Of a stretch of DNA of 64,000 nt, positions 23,636-33,506 are shown piece after piece. The stretch covers positions 372,001-436,000 of the forward strand of contig JADJOF010000002.1 in the NCBI GenBank assembly GCA_016713885.1, in the 5' to 3' direction. The position numbers and the translations under genes are program-made. This DNA is from Bdellovibrionales bacterium (GTDB lineage Bacteria > Bdellovibrionota > Bdellovibrionia > Bdellovibrionales > JAMPXM01). The notes under the pieces are model-generated. The model was not told the DNA's origin and made no database searches. It worked only from the letters and a program-made list of their open reading frames with translations. Positions within the stretch are counted from its first letter, which is position 1. Each line of letters opens with the position of its first letter.

Positions 23636-25822
23636 ATGGCGACTTATAATCGGCTCACTTTGTTTACGGTGTTGGTGGCCCTGTTTGGCGCTCTTGGTTG
23701 CAGTGCGGGCGGTGGCGCCTCGACTGGTGATGGTGGATTTTCAAACGCTCCTGGTGAGCAGGAGCAAGCGGGAACGCCGCTTCCGACACAGTTTCCTTAT
23801 GAGAACTTTGGTGGCGCTCTTTCGCCGGACCGAATCGATGCGGCGCAAGCACGCATTGAAGCTGCAATCAGCAAGGTCGAGACACCGAGCAATTTCAATT
23901 TGTCAGCGGACGAGTTGGCGACCGCCTATGTTCAAGGTTTGACGGGACACCCTGACATTCGTTTGATCTCGATTGATCCGGGCAGTTACACGGTGACGTT
24001 GCAGATGCAGGATGGAACGCCACTCAGTATTTTTACTCGTATCAAGCCGGATGGATCGTATCGGCCTTTGACCGGAGGCGGAATCGTCGCTCGGATGCGA
24101 AATGGTCTGCAGGCTTTGCGGCAGCGGGTGAACGGTGCGGCGACGTCTGTGTTGCCGGTACAGCAGCCTATGGCGGTTCGGCAGTCGGGCATCGGCGATC
24201 CGATTGTCACGAAAGGGAAAAAGGTCTATCTGCTCAACACCTATCTTCCCAACGCCTCAATGCCGATCAATGCTGAGACCACCGACTTTCTAGAAAAGAT
24301 GTTCAAAGAAAAGAACTATCAGGTCACCAAGCTTCAGCCGAATATTTTGGATATTAAGAATGTCAAAGATGCTGACGTGGTTTGGATGAATGGTCATGGC
24401 CTCAATCTCACGTATCAGTTAAACCCGGCTGCGGGCTCACCGCAGATTTCTTCGTGGATTTTCATTACTGGTCACGTCGTGCGCCCTTGCGCTCAGGAAA
24501 CTCCAGCCGACTGTGCAAGTTTACGGGCCGGAGAGGCCGCGAACGAAATAGGGCGAGGAAAAGTTCCCTATGGAACCACCACGAATTGGTATGCCACGCC
24601 GAATTTCTATACGGCGTATTGGACTTTTAAAAGTGTGCGCAGTCTTGTCTATATCGACGCGTGTGAGGGCTACACGCCGGGGCCTGACTCGGTTCAATTG
24701 CGGACGGCGCTGCGGAAGGCGGGCGCGGGTCAGATTTTTGGATGGGAAAAAGCCGTTTACAATGCTTTTGCGGCACAGACGGTGCGGACATTTTTCGATG
24801 TGGCACTTGGTGCCGGTCGAAATTTGACTCAAGAGACCGTACCGACGCGTCCGTTCTCGGTCGACGATACTTACGGCTATTTGGATCGGAAAAGTTTGAT
24901 CTATGACAATACGGCGGCGGCCCCCGGTGTTCCGCAGGGCGACGCTGTGTTTCGGACGGATCAGGCGCCGATGACGGCGATTGCGCTTCACTTGGTGCCG
25001 ACGATTCAAGAAGTGAGTATTGATGAGGCGAAGGCACGCGTAAAGGTTCGCGGCGACTTTGGAGATATTGAAGGCAAGGTAACGATCAACGGTCAGCCAC
25101 TCACCAATGTGAAATGGGACCTCACGGAGATTTTCGCGGATATTCCTCCAACGGGTGTGACGGCGGCGGGACCAGTGGAGGTCACTGTTGATGGTAAACC
25201 AAGTAATATTGTTCCTATCACGCTCTGGAAGGGAAAGGTTCATCGCTATGTCACCGTGGTGTCGCGCTTTGGTCCTCCGGGCTTGGTCTATGAATCAGAC
25301 TGCGATATTTCGTTTCGCGCCGATATTCATCACTGGCGTTCAAATTTTATGGCAAAGCCAACTCGTGGTGTGGGGCCGAGTGAGATGGTTCCAGTGCAAC
25401 AGATTCCACATGCGAGCGCCGGGCTGTGCCGGTGGACAGTGAGTGGGCAAGGTGAGCTTGCAAAGCATGTGACGATCGCAGCCGTGAGTCAGGCCAACGC
25501 CTCACCAATTCCGGCGTCTCTGGCACAGCAGTTTGTTTCCGGGTACCTTGAGATCGCGTCGGGGCTTGCGCGGTTGAGCTTTGCGCACCCGGCGGGTGTC
25601 GACTATCAGACCTTTGATGAGCACGGTAAGCTCGTTGAGGATGGCCAGTACAACCATCAATTCAATGCCGCATTCTGGATGATGGCCCCCCCGCGAATTG
25701 GGCCAGACTTTGGTATCAATGATAACAACACGGGGCTTCTCAGCGATGACCCGCGAGATCAAGGGCAGATTGAAATCCATCTGCAGCCGCAGTTCTTGCC
25801 GACGGTTGATACGGCCGGCTGA
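23636..25822 (+). CDS. Lipoprotein with caspase-like (clan CD) His/Cys dyad
   Basis: A 728-residue lipoprotein with leader ending GALGC (Cys22), preceded by GGGGAGG. The middle has the layout of clan CD peptidases (caspases, CHAT, gingipain-like): strand GKKVYLLNTYLP, helix, strand, then DADVVWMNGHGLNL with His254 and SLVYIDACEGYTPG with Cys343, then GAGQIFGWEKAVYNAFAAQTVRTFF, the loop-helix that follows the Cys in CHAT domains. From about residue 465 an IPT/TIG-like beta-sandwich (VKVRGDFGDIEGKVTINGQ) follows, and the C-terminal 180 residues look like a second beta domain. Likely outer-membrane anchored. It stands alone and ends before a terminator hairpin. Protease activity is inference. 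Confidence 0.7.
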   Translation: MATYNRLTLFTVLVALFGALGCSAGGGASTGDGGFSNAPGEQEQAGTPLPTQFPYENFGGALSPDRIDAAQARIEAAISKVETPSNFNLSADELATAYVQGLTGHPDIRLISIDPGSYTVTLQMQDGTPLSIFTRIKPDGSYRPLTGGGIVARMRNGLQALRQRVNGAATSVLPVQQPMAVRQSGIGDPIVTKGKKVYLLNTYLPNASMPINAETTDFLEKMFKEKNYQVTKLQPNILDIKNVKDADVVWMNGHGLNLTYQLNPAAGSPQISSWIFITGHVVRPCAQETPADCASLRAGEAANEIGRGKVPYGTTTNWYATPNFYTAYWTFKSVRSLVYIDACEGYTPGPDSVQLRTALRKAGAGQIFGWEKAVYNAFAAQTVRTFFDVALGAGRNLTQETVPTRPFSVDDTYGYLDRKSLIYDNTAAAPGVPQGDAVFRTDQAPMTAIALHLVPTIQEVSIDEAKARVKVRGDFGDIEGKVTINGQPLTNVKWDLTEIFADIPPTGVTAAGPVEVTVDGKPSNIVPITLWKGKVHRYVTVVSRFGPPGLVYESDCDISFRADIHHWRSNFMAKPTRGVGPSEMVPVQQIPHASAGLCRWTVSGQGELAKHVTIAAVSQANASPIPASLAQQFVSGYLEIASGLARLSFAHPAGVDYQTFDEHGKLVEDGQYNHQFNAAFWMMAPPRIGPDFGINDNNTGLLSDDPRDQGQIEIHLQPQFLPTVDTAG

Positions 25823-25835
25823 TGTCATATTGCAG

Positions 25836-25867
25836 GAGTCCTGTCTCAGTTTGATACAGGACTCTTT
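25836..25867 (+). terminator. Rho-independent terminator after the caspase-like gene
   Basis: Perfect 9-bp arms GAGTCCTGT (25836-25844) and ACAGGACTC (25856-25864) with an 11-base loop, followed by TTT, starting 14 bases after the stop codon of the lipoprotein gene. Confidence 0.7.
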
Positions 25868-25899
25868 ACTGGTGAGCGTGAAAATCCGAAACGATCACT

Positions 25900-26805
25900 A
25901 TGAAAACGCAGAACGATGCCTGGAGTTTATTTCGTCTTTCTGACCGAAAGCAGTTCGATCGCGTGCCGTTGCAGGTCATTGAGTACCTTCATAAGCTGCT
26001 TCCCGATTCTGACCACAAGGGGTGGATGTTCTGGAAAGAGCCTCTGACCGATTGGCAGCCACTGTCTCGCCTGCCCGCAATTTTGAAACACGAAATGGCG
26101 TCACCTGAAATTCCAGTTCCTCCGCCGGCGCCAACCGTGGAGTTTGAAAGCGCCGAAGCCGTTGTCGCCGAGTCTGAAAAGAGCGAGAAAATCCGAGTTT
26201 CGAAAGTGACGGAGCTCGGAGACTTTTCGTCATCGACAAAAAGTCAGACTTCATCCAAGGCGAAGTCAAACGTCACCTCCAGCACTGTATCGAAGAGCAT
26301 GACAAAGACTCAGCTCGATAAAACGGGTGACGTCATTCTATCGAAGTCGCAGCAGGCAAGCGAAGCTGCAGAGCAATTGCGACCGCGAAAACATGAGCCG
26401 GCAAGCCGTCTACAACCCGCGACCTCAGTTCCTCAGCCAAAGATCATTTCAATGGCGACCGGGGAGCAAACCCTTTCGCTCATGCTGGAATCAAAACTCG
26501 CCTCAGAAGACCGCAGCATGGTGCGCTACCAGAAGCGATTTAAGGTTAGAATCAATCTGCCTGACGGCCGGGTGTTTGAGAGCGTGACGGTCGATGCATC
26601 ACAGTCGGGAATGAGACTGCGCGATCAGTTGCCTGAGGGATTGCCGCGTTTTTTCAGCGTTGAATTTGATTGCGGAACCGAAGGTAAAATTCCGCTGATG
26701 TGCTCTGTTATCAAAGAGCGCGACGGCAAGAAGCCCTTTCGCCTGCGCATTCAGGTCAACGACTTCCAAAATAAGCTGCGCTCCGCACTGATGCGTGCAT
26801 CTTGA
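25900..26805 (+). CDS. PilZ-domain protein with GYF-like N-terminus
   Basis: A 301-residue cytoplasmic protein in three parts. Residues 1-60 resemble a GYF_2 module (GWMFWKEPLTDWQPLSRLP). Residues 70-195 are a low-complexity Ser/Lys/Glu linker. Residues 208-300 form a PilZ domain: RYQKRFKVRINLP carries the R-x-x-x-R motif and VTVDASQSGMRL the D/N-x-S-x-x-G motif that bind cyclic di-GMP. PilZ proteins pass the cyclic di-GMP signal to motility, gliding or envelope machinery. It stands alone between a terminator and the convergent radA gene. Confidence 0.85.
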   Translation: MKTQNDAWSLFRLSDRKQFDRVPLQVIEYLHKLLPDSDHKGWMFWKEPLTDWQPLSRLPAILKHEMASPEIPVPPPAPTVEFESAEAVVAESEKSEKIRVSKVTELGDFSSSTKSQTSSKAKSNVTSSTVSKSMTKTQLDKTGDVILSKSQQASEAAEQLRPRKHEPASRLQPATSVPQPKIISMATGEQTLSLMLESKLASEDRSMVRYQKRFKVRINLPDGRVFESVTVDASQSGMRLRDQLPEGLPRFFSVEFDCGTEGKIPLMCSVIKERDGKKPFRLRIQVNDFQNKLRSALMRAS

Positions 26806-26820
26806 ACTGATGCGCGCGTC

Positions 26821-28365
26821 TTAAAACGGCTCTTGATTCGACGCCGGCGTTTGTGGGCGCGGACGGCTTGTCGACGATGGTTTTCGCCGCTGATCTTCAA
26901 TCGGTCCCAGTACTGCTTCGGCGAGTTCACTGACATTGCGAACGAATTGAACCCCCTTGAGTGCTCCGGCGCCAAGGCTTTCGATTTGTTTTCGATTGCT
27001 CGCTGGAACAATGAACCGAGTGAATCCCAATTTACGTGCTTCCTTGAGCCGCGCATCGGCAAACGGTACGGCGCGCGCTTCGCCGGTGAGGCCGAGCTCT
27101 CCAAAGACACAGGTTTTTGCTGGAATCTCGCGTTCGGTCTCTGTCGAGAGAAGAGCGACGGCGACGGAGAAGTCGGCGGCCGGCTCTTCGAGCTTGAGTC
27201 CGCCGACGACGTTGATGAAAAGATCACTCTGCGAAAGTTTCAAACCAAGGTGACGATTCAAAATTGCAGCAAGAAGATGAACGCGATTGGTGTCGACGCC
27301 AATTGAAGTTCGCCTCGGCATCGGCATCGGAGTTGCGATGGTCAGAGCCTGGACTTCGCAGAGAAGGGGGCGAGACCCCTCCATCGAGCAGTGAACGGCG
27401 GAGCCGATGTGTTGCTCGCCGCGTTCTTCAAGAAAGAGCTCGGAAGGATTGGTCACTTCAACCAGGCCTTTTGAGTCCATCGCGAAGACGCCAAGTTCGT
27501 GTGTCGCGCCAAAACGGTTCTTTAGTGCGCGAAGAAGGCGGAAGGACTGCGTCTTGTCGCCCTCAAAGCTCAATACGGTGTCGACCATGTGCTCAAGAAC
27601 TTTGGGACCGGCGATCTGTCCTTCTTTTGTGACATGGCCGACAACGAAAACTGCGATGCCGTGACCTTTCGCTAAAGTCATAAGGTTCGCTGCGCATTCC
27701 CGGACTTGAGTGACCGAGCCCGGGGCTGATTCGATCTCTGAAAGGAACACGGTCTGAATAGAGTCGACAATCAGAACGTCGGGCTTAAGCTCAAGCGCAG
27801 TTTCGCGGATCAGTTCAACTTGGCTCTCAGCCATCAGCCTGACGCGGTCGGCGCGGTCGTCCTCAACAATCCCAAGGCGGGCGGCGCGAAGGCCGGTCTG
27901 CTCTACGCTTTCTTCGCCCGATGCATAGAGTACGGTTTTACCGTTCTCGGCAAGGCCTCCTGCCATTTGCAGAAGCAGTGTGGATTTGCCGATTCCGGGA
28001 TCTCCACCGACCAAAATAAAAGAGCCGGGAACAAGACCTCCACCGAGCACGCGATCGAGCTCAGAGAAAGTGGTTTGAATGCGCTGATTTCGTGAGGCGC
28101 TCGCTCCTGGTTTTGCTGCCTCATTTGAAGCCTGGAGGGACTCGCGGAGAGTCATGGCATGAGCATTCGAGGTAGGACCAGCGCTGCCTGTTGCCCAGCC
28201 GCGTTTTTCACGGCTTGAGAGCCCGCGAGGGGCGCTATCTGTGACGAGTTTTTCCTCTTGGAGGGTGTTCCATTCGCCACAATCGGTGCAGCGGCCTTCC
28301 CAGCGACTTCGTTGCGCTCCGCACGATTGGCAAACATACACCGTTTTCGACTTCGATTTCGCCAT
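26821..28365 (-). CDS. radA: DNA repair protein RadA
   Basis: The 514-residue recombination ATPase has the N-terminal four-cysteine zinc finger (VCQSCG...GRCTDCGEW), the Walker A loop GGDPGIGKSTLLLQMAGG near residue 115, the RadA-specific KNRFG motif, and the Lon-protease-like C-terminal domain (FINVVGGLKLEEPAADFSVAVALLS). It promotes branch migration in recombinational repair, in the cytoplasm. The last 40 residues are a Pro/Ser/Arg-rich tail beyond the usual end. It is divergent from the lytic transglycosylase gene by 42 bp. Confidence 0.95.
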   Translation of the reverse strand: MAKSKSKTVYVCQSCGAQRSRWEGRCTDCGEWNTLQEEKLVTDSAPRGLSSREKRGWATGSAGPTSNAHAMTLRESLQASNEAAKPGASASRNQRIQTTFSELDRVLGGGLVPGSFILVGGDPGIGKSTLLLQMAGGLAENGKTVLYASGEESVEQTGLRAARLGIVEDDRADRVRLMAESQVELIRETALELKPDVLIVDSIQTVFLSEIESAPGSVTQVRECAANLMTLAKGHGIAVFVVGHVTKEGQIAGPKVLEHMVDTVLSFEGDKTQSFRLLRALKNRFGATHELGVFAMDSKGLVEVTNPSELFLEERGEQHIGSAVHCSMEGSRPLLCEVQALTIATPMPMPRRTSIGVDTNRVHLLAAILNRHLGLKLSQSDLFINVVGGLKLEEPAADFSVAVALLSTETEREIPAKTCVFGELGLTGEARAVPFADARLKEARKLGFTRFIVPASNRKQIESLGAGALKGVQFVRNVSELAEAVLGPIEDQRRKPSSTSRPRPQTPASNQEPF

Positions 28366-28407
28366 TCCCTGTGGCTATCATGGAGCGTCTCAAAGGGATA
28401 GGAGCGA

Positions 28408-30900
28408 ATGAAACGGCGCGCCGCACGGACGGTCTTCGGACTCATGACATTTATTTTTCTTCCTTCCAGTTTTTCGGCTGGTGCACAGGCACCCAGCGGT
28501 GAGGCGTCGTCGGCACTGTACCAAGCGCTTGGAAAATACCGCGAGTCGTCTCGGCGCGGCGAGCACGAAGCCGCATTGAAGACGCTTGAGAAATCAGCTG
28601 AGAAATTCAATTCGGTCAATGAGGGACTCCTCAAGCTTTTGCGTGGACGCAGTTTTGAACGTTTGCTCAAGCCAAATGAGGCACTGGCGGAATACACGAC
28701 GGGCCTCACACTCAAGGGACCTTTCGAGGCGCAGTTGCGGTTTTCGTTTGCGCGAGTGGCGGCGGCTCAGGGTCGTTCTGATGACGCCAAAAATGCTTTG
28801 AATTCTCTTCTCGCGACAGCGGCGCGTGAGCCAGGCGACGTGCCGCAGGCGATGAAGTTACAAACGGTTTTTGAATACGAAGAGCAGTTGGCAAAAGCAG
28901 AAAAATGGAAGCAGGCCATTCAACTTCTGCAGCCCACTTTGAAGCGCGCAAAAGGGAGCGAGATTTATCCCTCGTTGGTTTACTCGATGTTTCGCGCCAA
29001 GCGAAAAACCGGAGTTTCGGACTGTCGTCTGGCGCGCGACCTGTACTCGAAGTATCCGTCACTTCCGCAGCTGGCCGAGTGGGGACCGCTGCTTCCTGAA
29101 AACAAAGTCGCCGGCTTAAAACCCAGTTGCTCGGCGACGACAAAGGATATTCAAACGCGTCTAAGGCGACTTCAACTCGGTGGGCAGATCGAGCGTTCGC
29201 TTGCAGAAATTAAGGTTTTGCGCGATCGCGGAGTTTTTGATGCCTGGACGACGGACTCCATGGAGGTCAATGCGCTGCTCTCGCAAGGTCAAAACACCGA
29301 GGCGATGAAGTCGTTGATTAAGCATGCGAAGGACAATGCCACGCGTCCCGCGTTTTGGATGTTGCTCGGTAAAATCAGTTCGCGCCTTGGTGACTTTACG
29401 GGTGCTGCGGGAGCTTACAAGCGAGCGCATGATCTTGCGCCTGGTGGGAAAGCGGCGAGCGATGCGCTGTTCAACTCTGCTTTTGCGAGTTATCAGATGC
29501 AGGACTACGACGGGGCAGAGGTGGGTTTTGAAAAACTCTCGCGAAAGTTTGGCCGGTCAAAAATCGCACGCGACGCTCGCTGGCACTTGGCGTGGATGAG
29601 TTATCTGCGCCACGATTACACCTTGGCGCTTTCGCGCTGGGAGGGCCTCCTGAAAGAACGATCAAAGGGTGGGCGTCGGGCTCGCAATTCGGGCGATGCG
29701 ACGTCACTTGATCGCATTCAGTACTGGAGTGCGATGGCACTGCTACAACTCGGCCGCAATAAAGAGGCCGTTGATCGTTTGCGTGATCTCATCAAAGATC
29801 CGTCCATTGACTACTATTCGATTCTGGCTTGGTACCGGTTGAAAACCACGCCAGGCGTGACGCTGTCGGATTCGGAAACGAAAATGATATTTAAGCCGGT
29901 GCCGGGAGCGGCGACCGAGGCCATCGTTGCAGCGGTCGTAGCGGATACGGCGACAGAGGCCAGTGGCGGCGAGGAAGCGGCGGCGGATGAGGCTGAGAGC
30001 GGGGAGACCGCGAGCGAATCGACGGAAGCCGCGGCCGCCATCGGAGCGGATGGCGAAGTTGGTGAGAGCGCCTTCAATGAGCCGGTGCCGAGTAGCAATG
30101 TTCGCGATCCAGCACTTCAGCGTCGGCTTGAGCGCGTGCGACTTTTGTTTGCTGCAGGACTTGATGAAGAGACGCGGTGGGAGCTGCAGAGTCTCGATCA
30201 GCGCATACGTCATCCGCAGGATCGTCGAACGATGATGGCGGAGCTTCATCGCATGGGCCGCTGGGACCGGTCCAGCGTGTTGGCTGAATTGACTTTTGGT
30301 CCGCAGCGCATCCGCGGTGGGCTTGATGGTGCACGTGAACTTTGGGAGTTTGCCTATCCGCGCGCTTGGCAGGACGCGGTGCCTGCGGCGAGTCGATCGG
30401 CCGCGGTTGATGAGGATCTCGTTTGGAGCATCATGCGAGCTGAGAGTCACTATCGCGCCGAGGCGAGGAGTCCGGTGGGGGCGTCGGGTCTTATGCAAAT
30501 CATGCCGTTTACCGGCGAGCGCGTGGCGATGGATCTGCTCGGGCGTCGACAGTTTCAAGCCTCTGAGCTCTTTGATCCAGAAACCAATATTCGCGTGGGG
30601 TCGCGCTACCTTCGTCGTTTAAGTGAAAAGTTTGGTAGTCGGATTCCGCTCGTGGCGGCAAGCTACAATGCGGGACCGCATCGCGTACAAACATGGCTTT
30701 CCGGATTTGGATCACTTTCGATGGACGCGTTTATCGAACATATTCCATTTGTGGAAACTCGAAACTACGTCAAGAAGGTCACTCGCAACTACCAGATCTA
30801 TCGTCTTCTCTATAAAGAGGATCGCGGTTCGCTGGGATGGCTTGTTGGGCCGATCGGTGTCGCACCACAGGATGGGCCGGGCGCCCTCGACGTTTGGTGA
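28408..30900 (+). CDS. slt: Soluble lytic murein transglycosylase with TPR superhelix
   Basis: The 830-residue periplasmic enzyme cleaves the MurNAc-GlcNAc bond of peptidoglycan to form 1,6-anhydromuropeptides. A signal peptide (FLPSSFSAGAQA) is followed by a long helical TPR-like region (about residues 40-500), an Ala/Glu-rich linker (about 505-560), and the C-terminal SLT domain with catalytic Glu679 in MRAESHYRAEARSPVGASGLMQIMP, and VAASYNAGP near residue 750. The architecture is that of Slt70, but the acidic linker is unusual. GGATAGGAG precedes the ATG. The oligopeptide transporter genes follow after 11 bp, so uptake of released muropeptides by that transporter is a reasonable guess. Confidence 0.93.
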   Translation: MKRRAARTVFGLMTFIFLPSSFSAGAQAPSGEASSALYQALGKYRESSRRGEHEAALKTLEKSAEKFNSVNEGLLKLLRGRSFERLLKPNEALAEYTTGLTLKGPFEAQLRFSFARVAAAQGRSDDAKNALNSLLATAAREPGDVPQAMKLQTVFEYEEQLAKAEKWKQAIQLLQPTLKRAKGSEIYPSLVYSMFRAKRKTGVSDCRLARDLYSKYPSLPQLAEWGPLLPENKVAGLKPSCSATTKDIQTRLRRLQLGGQIERSLAEIKVLRDRGVFDAWTTDSMEVNALLSQGQNTEAMKSLIKHAKDNATRPAFWMLLGKISSRLGDFTGAAGAYKRAHDLAPGGKAASDALFNSAFASYQMQDYDGAEVGFEKLSRKFGRSKIARDARWHLAWMSYLRHDYTLALSRWEGLLKERSKGGRRARNSGDATSLDRIQYWSAMALLQLGRNKEAVDRLRDLIKDPSIDYYSILAWYRLKTTPGVTLSDSETKMIFKPVPGAATEAIVAAVVADTATEASGGEEAAADEAESGETASESTEAAAAIGADGEVGESAFNEPVPSSNVRDPALQRRLERVRLLFAAGLDEETRWELQSLDQRIRHPQDRRTMMAELHRMGRWDRSSVLAELTFGPQRIRGGLDGARELWEFAYPRAWQDAVPAASRSAAVDEDLVWSIMRAESHYRAEARSPVGASGLMQIMPFTGERVAMDLLGRRQFQASELFDPETNIRVGSRYLRRLSEKFGSRIPLVAASYNAGPHRVQTWLSGFGSLSMDAFIEHIPFVETRNYVKKVTRNYQIYRLLYKEDRGSLGWLVGPIGVAPQDGPGALDVW

Positions 30901-30911
30901 AGGAGCAGAGT

Positions 30912-32531
30912 ATGGTTGCGAAGTTTGTCTGGAGTTTAGGTTTTGCGCTGCTCGTGAGCTCATGTACGGGTAAAGGCAGCGGTACCATTGAGTTGGCCGA
31001 CGGCACTTCACTCAAGCTTGATCGGAGCGAAACGCTTCGTGTGAATATCACATCGGAGCCACCGACACTCGATTGGAACAAGGCGACTGACACGACATCA
31101 TCGCACATCATCAACAACATCATGGAGGGCCTGGTCGGCTACGACATTGAAGATCGAGAGCTCCGCCTCGTGCCGCTGCTGGCGACGGAGTGGGTGGCGA
31201 GTGAAAAGGCTCGCGTTTGGACGTTTAAGATTCGTCCTGGAATCAAATGGACAGACGGTGTTGAGTTTCACGCACAGCAGGTGTTGGATTCATGGCGCCG
31301 TCTTCTGGCGAAAGAGACGGCGAGTGAATACGCGTATTTTCTATTCGCGATTAAGAATGCTCGTGCATTTAACGAAGGCAAGGTTCCGTGGGAGCAAGTC
31401 GGAGTGAGCTTGGCTCAGCCCGCATCGGGGCCTAGCGAAATCAAGGTCGAACTTGAAAAGTCGATGGGTTATTTTCCGCATCTCCTGGCACATGCGTCGA
31501 CCTATCCGATTCGACTCGATTTGATCGCAAAATATGGTGAAAAGTGGACTGAGGCTGGGAATATGGTCGGCCTTGGTCCCTTTCAGCTCAAAGCTTGGCG
31601 CCACGATAAAGAGGTTCTGCTTGAACGAAGCGACGCTTACTTTGGCTCAAAGCCGACGATCCGTTTTATTCATGCGCAGATGATTCAAGAGCAGGCGACA
31701 GCACTCAACCTGTTTGAGGCCGGGAAGCTTGATGCTGTCGATGGCATTCCAAGCACTGAATTGAAGAACGCAAAAAAGAAAAAAGAATTTCGTTCAATTG
31801 GTGTCTTGCAAAGTTACTATTACGGAATCAATACGACAAAACCACCAATGAATAGTCCCTTGGTTCGTCGAGCCATCGGGCAAGCGATCGATCGTCAAAA
31901 GATCGTTCAAGTGTTGGCCGGTGGGCAGACGCCGATGACCGGCTGGGTCCCGAGCGGAATGTTCGGTTATTCCACTGATGTTGGACTTGAGTTCAACGTT
32001 GAAAAGGCGAAAGCCGATCTTTTGAAAGCGGGCTATAGTGAAAAGAAACCGCTGCCTAAAATCGAGATTCAATTCAATATCAGCGAAGACCACCAGCGCA
32101 TTGCCGAACTTGTGCAGTCGCAGCTCAAAGAGAATTTGGGTATCATCGTTGAACTGAAGAGCCAGGAGTGGAAGACCTTTCTTTCAACTCTCAAGACAGA
32201 TCCGCCGACACTGTTTCGTTTTGGTTGGCTTGCTGACTACCCGGACCCCGATAACTTTATGAACCTGATGACGTCCTATAGCGATAACAATCGGACACGC
32301 TGGAGTGATAGTCGCTATGACAAGCTGATCGAGCAAGCGGCAACCGAGACGAACCTGGAAGTGCGCCGGGATCTTTATCGCAAAGCTGGAAAGATCATGT
32401 TGGAAGAGGCGGTTCCCGTGATTCCACTCTTTTCAAGTACCGCACATCTCTTTGTCGCTGACCGCGTTGAGCGGTTTCCGGTCAATGCGCTTAGGCGTTT
32501 TGAGTATAAAGCGGTGAGTTTGAAAAACTGA
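30912..32531 (+). CDS. oppA: Oligopeptide ABC transporter substrate-binding lipoprotein
   Basis: A 539-residue SBP_bac_5 (DppA/OppA) family lipoprotein with lipobox LLVSSC. LRVNITSEPPTLDWNKATD begins the mature domain; LLATEWVASEKARVWTFKIRPGIKWTDG and NMVGLGPFQLKAWRHDKEVLLERSDAYFG are family hallmarks. It captures peptides in the periplasm for the two permeases that follow. ATG at 30912 is chosen because of AAGGAG upstream and the lipobox; the frame is open further back. It overlaps the permease gene by one base. Confidence 0.93.
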   Translation: MVAKFVWSLGFALLVSSCTGKGSGTIELADGTSLKLDRSETLRVNITSEPPTLDWNKATDTTSSHIINNIMEGLVGYDIEDRELRLVPLLATEWVASEKARVWTFKIRPGIKWTDGVEFHAQQVLDSWRRLLAKETASEYAYFLFAIKNARAFNEGKVPWEQVGVSLAQPASGPSEIKVELEKSMGYFPHLLAHASTYPIRLDLIAKYGEKWTEAGNMVGLGPFQLKAWRHDKEVLLERSDAYFGSKPTIRFIHAQMIQEQATALNLFEAGKLDAVDGIPSTELKNAKKKKEFRSIGVLQSYYYGINTTKPPMNSPLVRRAIGQAIDRQKIVQVLAGGQTPMTGWVPSGMFGYSTDVGLEFNVEKAKADLLKAGYSEKKPLPKIEIQFNISEDHQRIAELVQSQLKENLGIIVELKSQEWKTFLSTLKTDPPTLFRFGWLADYPDPDNFMNLMTSYSDNNRTRWSDSRYDKLIEQAATETNLEVRRDLYRKAGKIMLEEAVPVIPLFSSTAHLFVADRVERFPVNALRRFEYKAVSLKN

Positions 32532-33481
32532 TGCGTTCGCTTAGTCTCACTTTCATCATTCGAAAGTTCGTTGAAGCGCTCGTGACACTCTTTGTGATCG
32601 CGACTTTGACCTTCGTCGCTTTGCGGGCACTGCCAGGTGGTCCGTTTGATAGTGAGAAGGCGCTGCCTCCGGAGATCAAGGCGAATATTGAGACTCGCTA
32701 TGGATTAAACGATCCGATGCATGTGCAGTACGTCCGCTACATCAGCGGTCTTGTGCGCGGTGACTGGGGGGAGTCCTACAAGTATGTCGGGCGCTCTGTC
32801 TCGGACATCATCGCTGAGACTTTGCCGGTCTCGATGCAGCTTGGTTTTCTCTCGCTCTTGATGGCTCTCGCGGTCGGCGTGCCACTCGGTGTGCTCGCGG
32901 CCTCACGTCACAATTCATGGGTCGACACGACGGCAATGCTGGTTGCGATTTCGGGGGTGGCACTGCCGTCTTTTATTGTTGGCCCGGTACTGGTGATGAT
33001 TTTTAGTTTTGGAATTCCGTTTTCATTTCTGCACGGATTTTTGCCGCCCGCTCTTTGGGAGAGCTGGGAGTATATGATTTTGCCCGTGGTCACGCTGGGG
33101 ATTCGGCCCGCGGCGATTCTCGCTCGGATGACCCGAGGAGCTGTGCTTGAGGCGATTCGTCAGGACTACGTTCGAACGGCGCGTGCGAAGGGTGTTGCTG
33201 AAAGAAACGTGCTGTTCTCGCATGTTCTTCGCAATTCCTTGATTCCCGTTCTGACAATCACGGGACCATTGGTTGCGGGCCTGCTTTCTGGCTCATTTAT
33301 TATCGAAGTGATATTTGCGGTTCCAGGTATCGGCAAGCATCTCGTCGCGTCGGTTACGAATCGCGACTATCCGTTGGTGCTGGGTCTTACGCTTTTGTAT
33401 TCCGCAATGCTGGTGGTTGCGAATCTCGTGGTCGATATTATGTATTCCGTGGTTGATCCCCGTATTCGAGTTGAGAAATGA
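32531..33481 (+). CDS. dppB: Peptide ABC transporter permease, DppB/OppB type
   Basis: A 316-residue inner-membrane permease with about six helices. The N-terminus TLFVIATLTFVALRALPGGPF is typical of the B subunit, and the EAA cytoplasmic loop appears at DYVRTARAKGVAERNVLFSHVLRNSLIP near residue 215. It forms the channel with the C-type permease encoded 0.9 kb on, fed by the preceding binding protein. Stop and start codons are tightly packed (TGATG). Confidence 0.93.
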   Translation: MRSLSLTFIIRKFVEALVTLFVIATLTFVALRALPGGPFDSEKALPPEIKANIETRYGLNDPMHVQYVRYISGLVRGDWGESYKYVGRSVSDIIAETLPVSMQLGFLSLLMALAVGVPLGVLAASRHNSWVDTTAMLVAISGVALPSFIVGPVLVMIFSFGIPFSFLHGFLPPALWESWEYMILPVVTLGIRPAAILARMTRGAVLEAIRQDYVRTARAKGVAERNVLFSHVLRNSLIPVLTITGPLVAGLLSGSFIIEVIFAVPGIGKHLVASVTNRDYPLVLGLTLLYSAMLVVANLVVDIMYSVVDPRIRVEK

Positions 33482-33506
33482 TTTGAAGATACCGAGAGGA
33501 GTTCGT

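Noticed and set aside
24521..25243. Minus-strand open frame antisense to the caspase-like lipoprotein gene
   Set aside because: Arg/His-rich, no domain, no ribosome-binding site; the plus-strand frame has clear motifs.
29743..30558. Long minus-strand open frame antisense to the lytic transglycosylase gene
   Set aside because: No family motif and low-complexity basic composition; it is a by-product of codon bias in the real gene on the plus strand.
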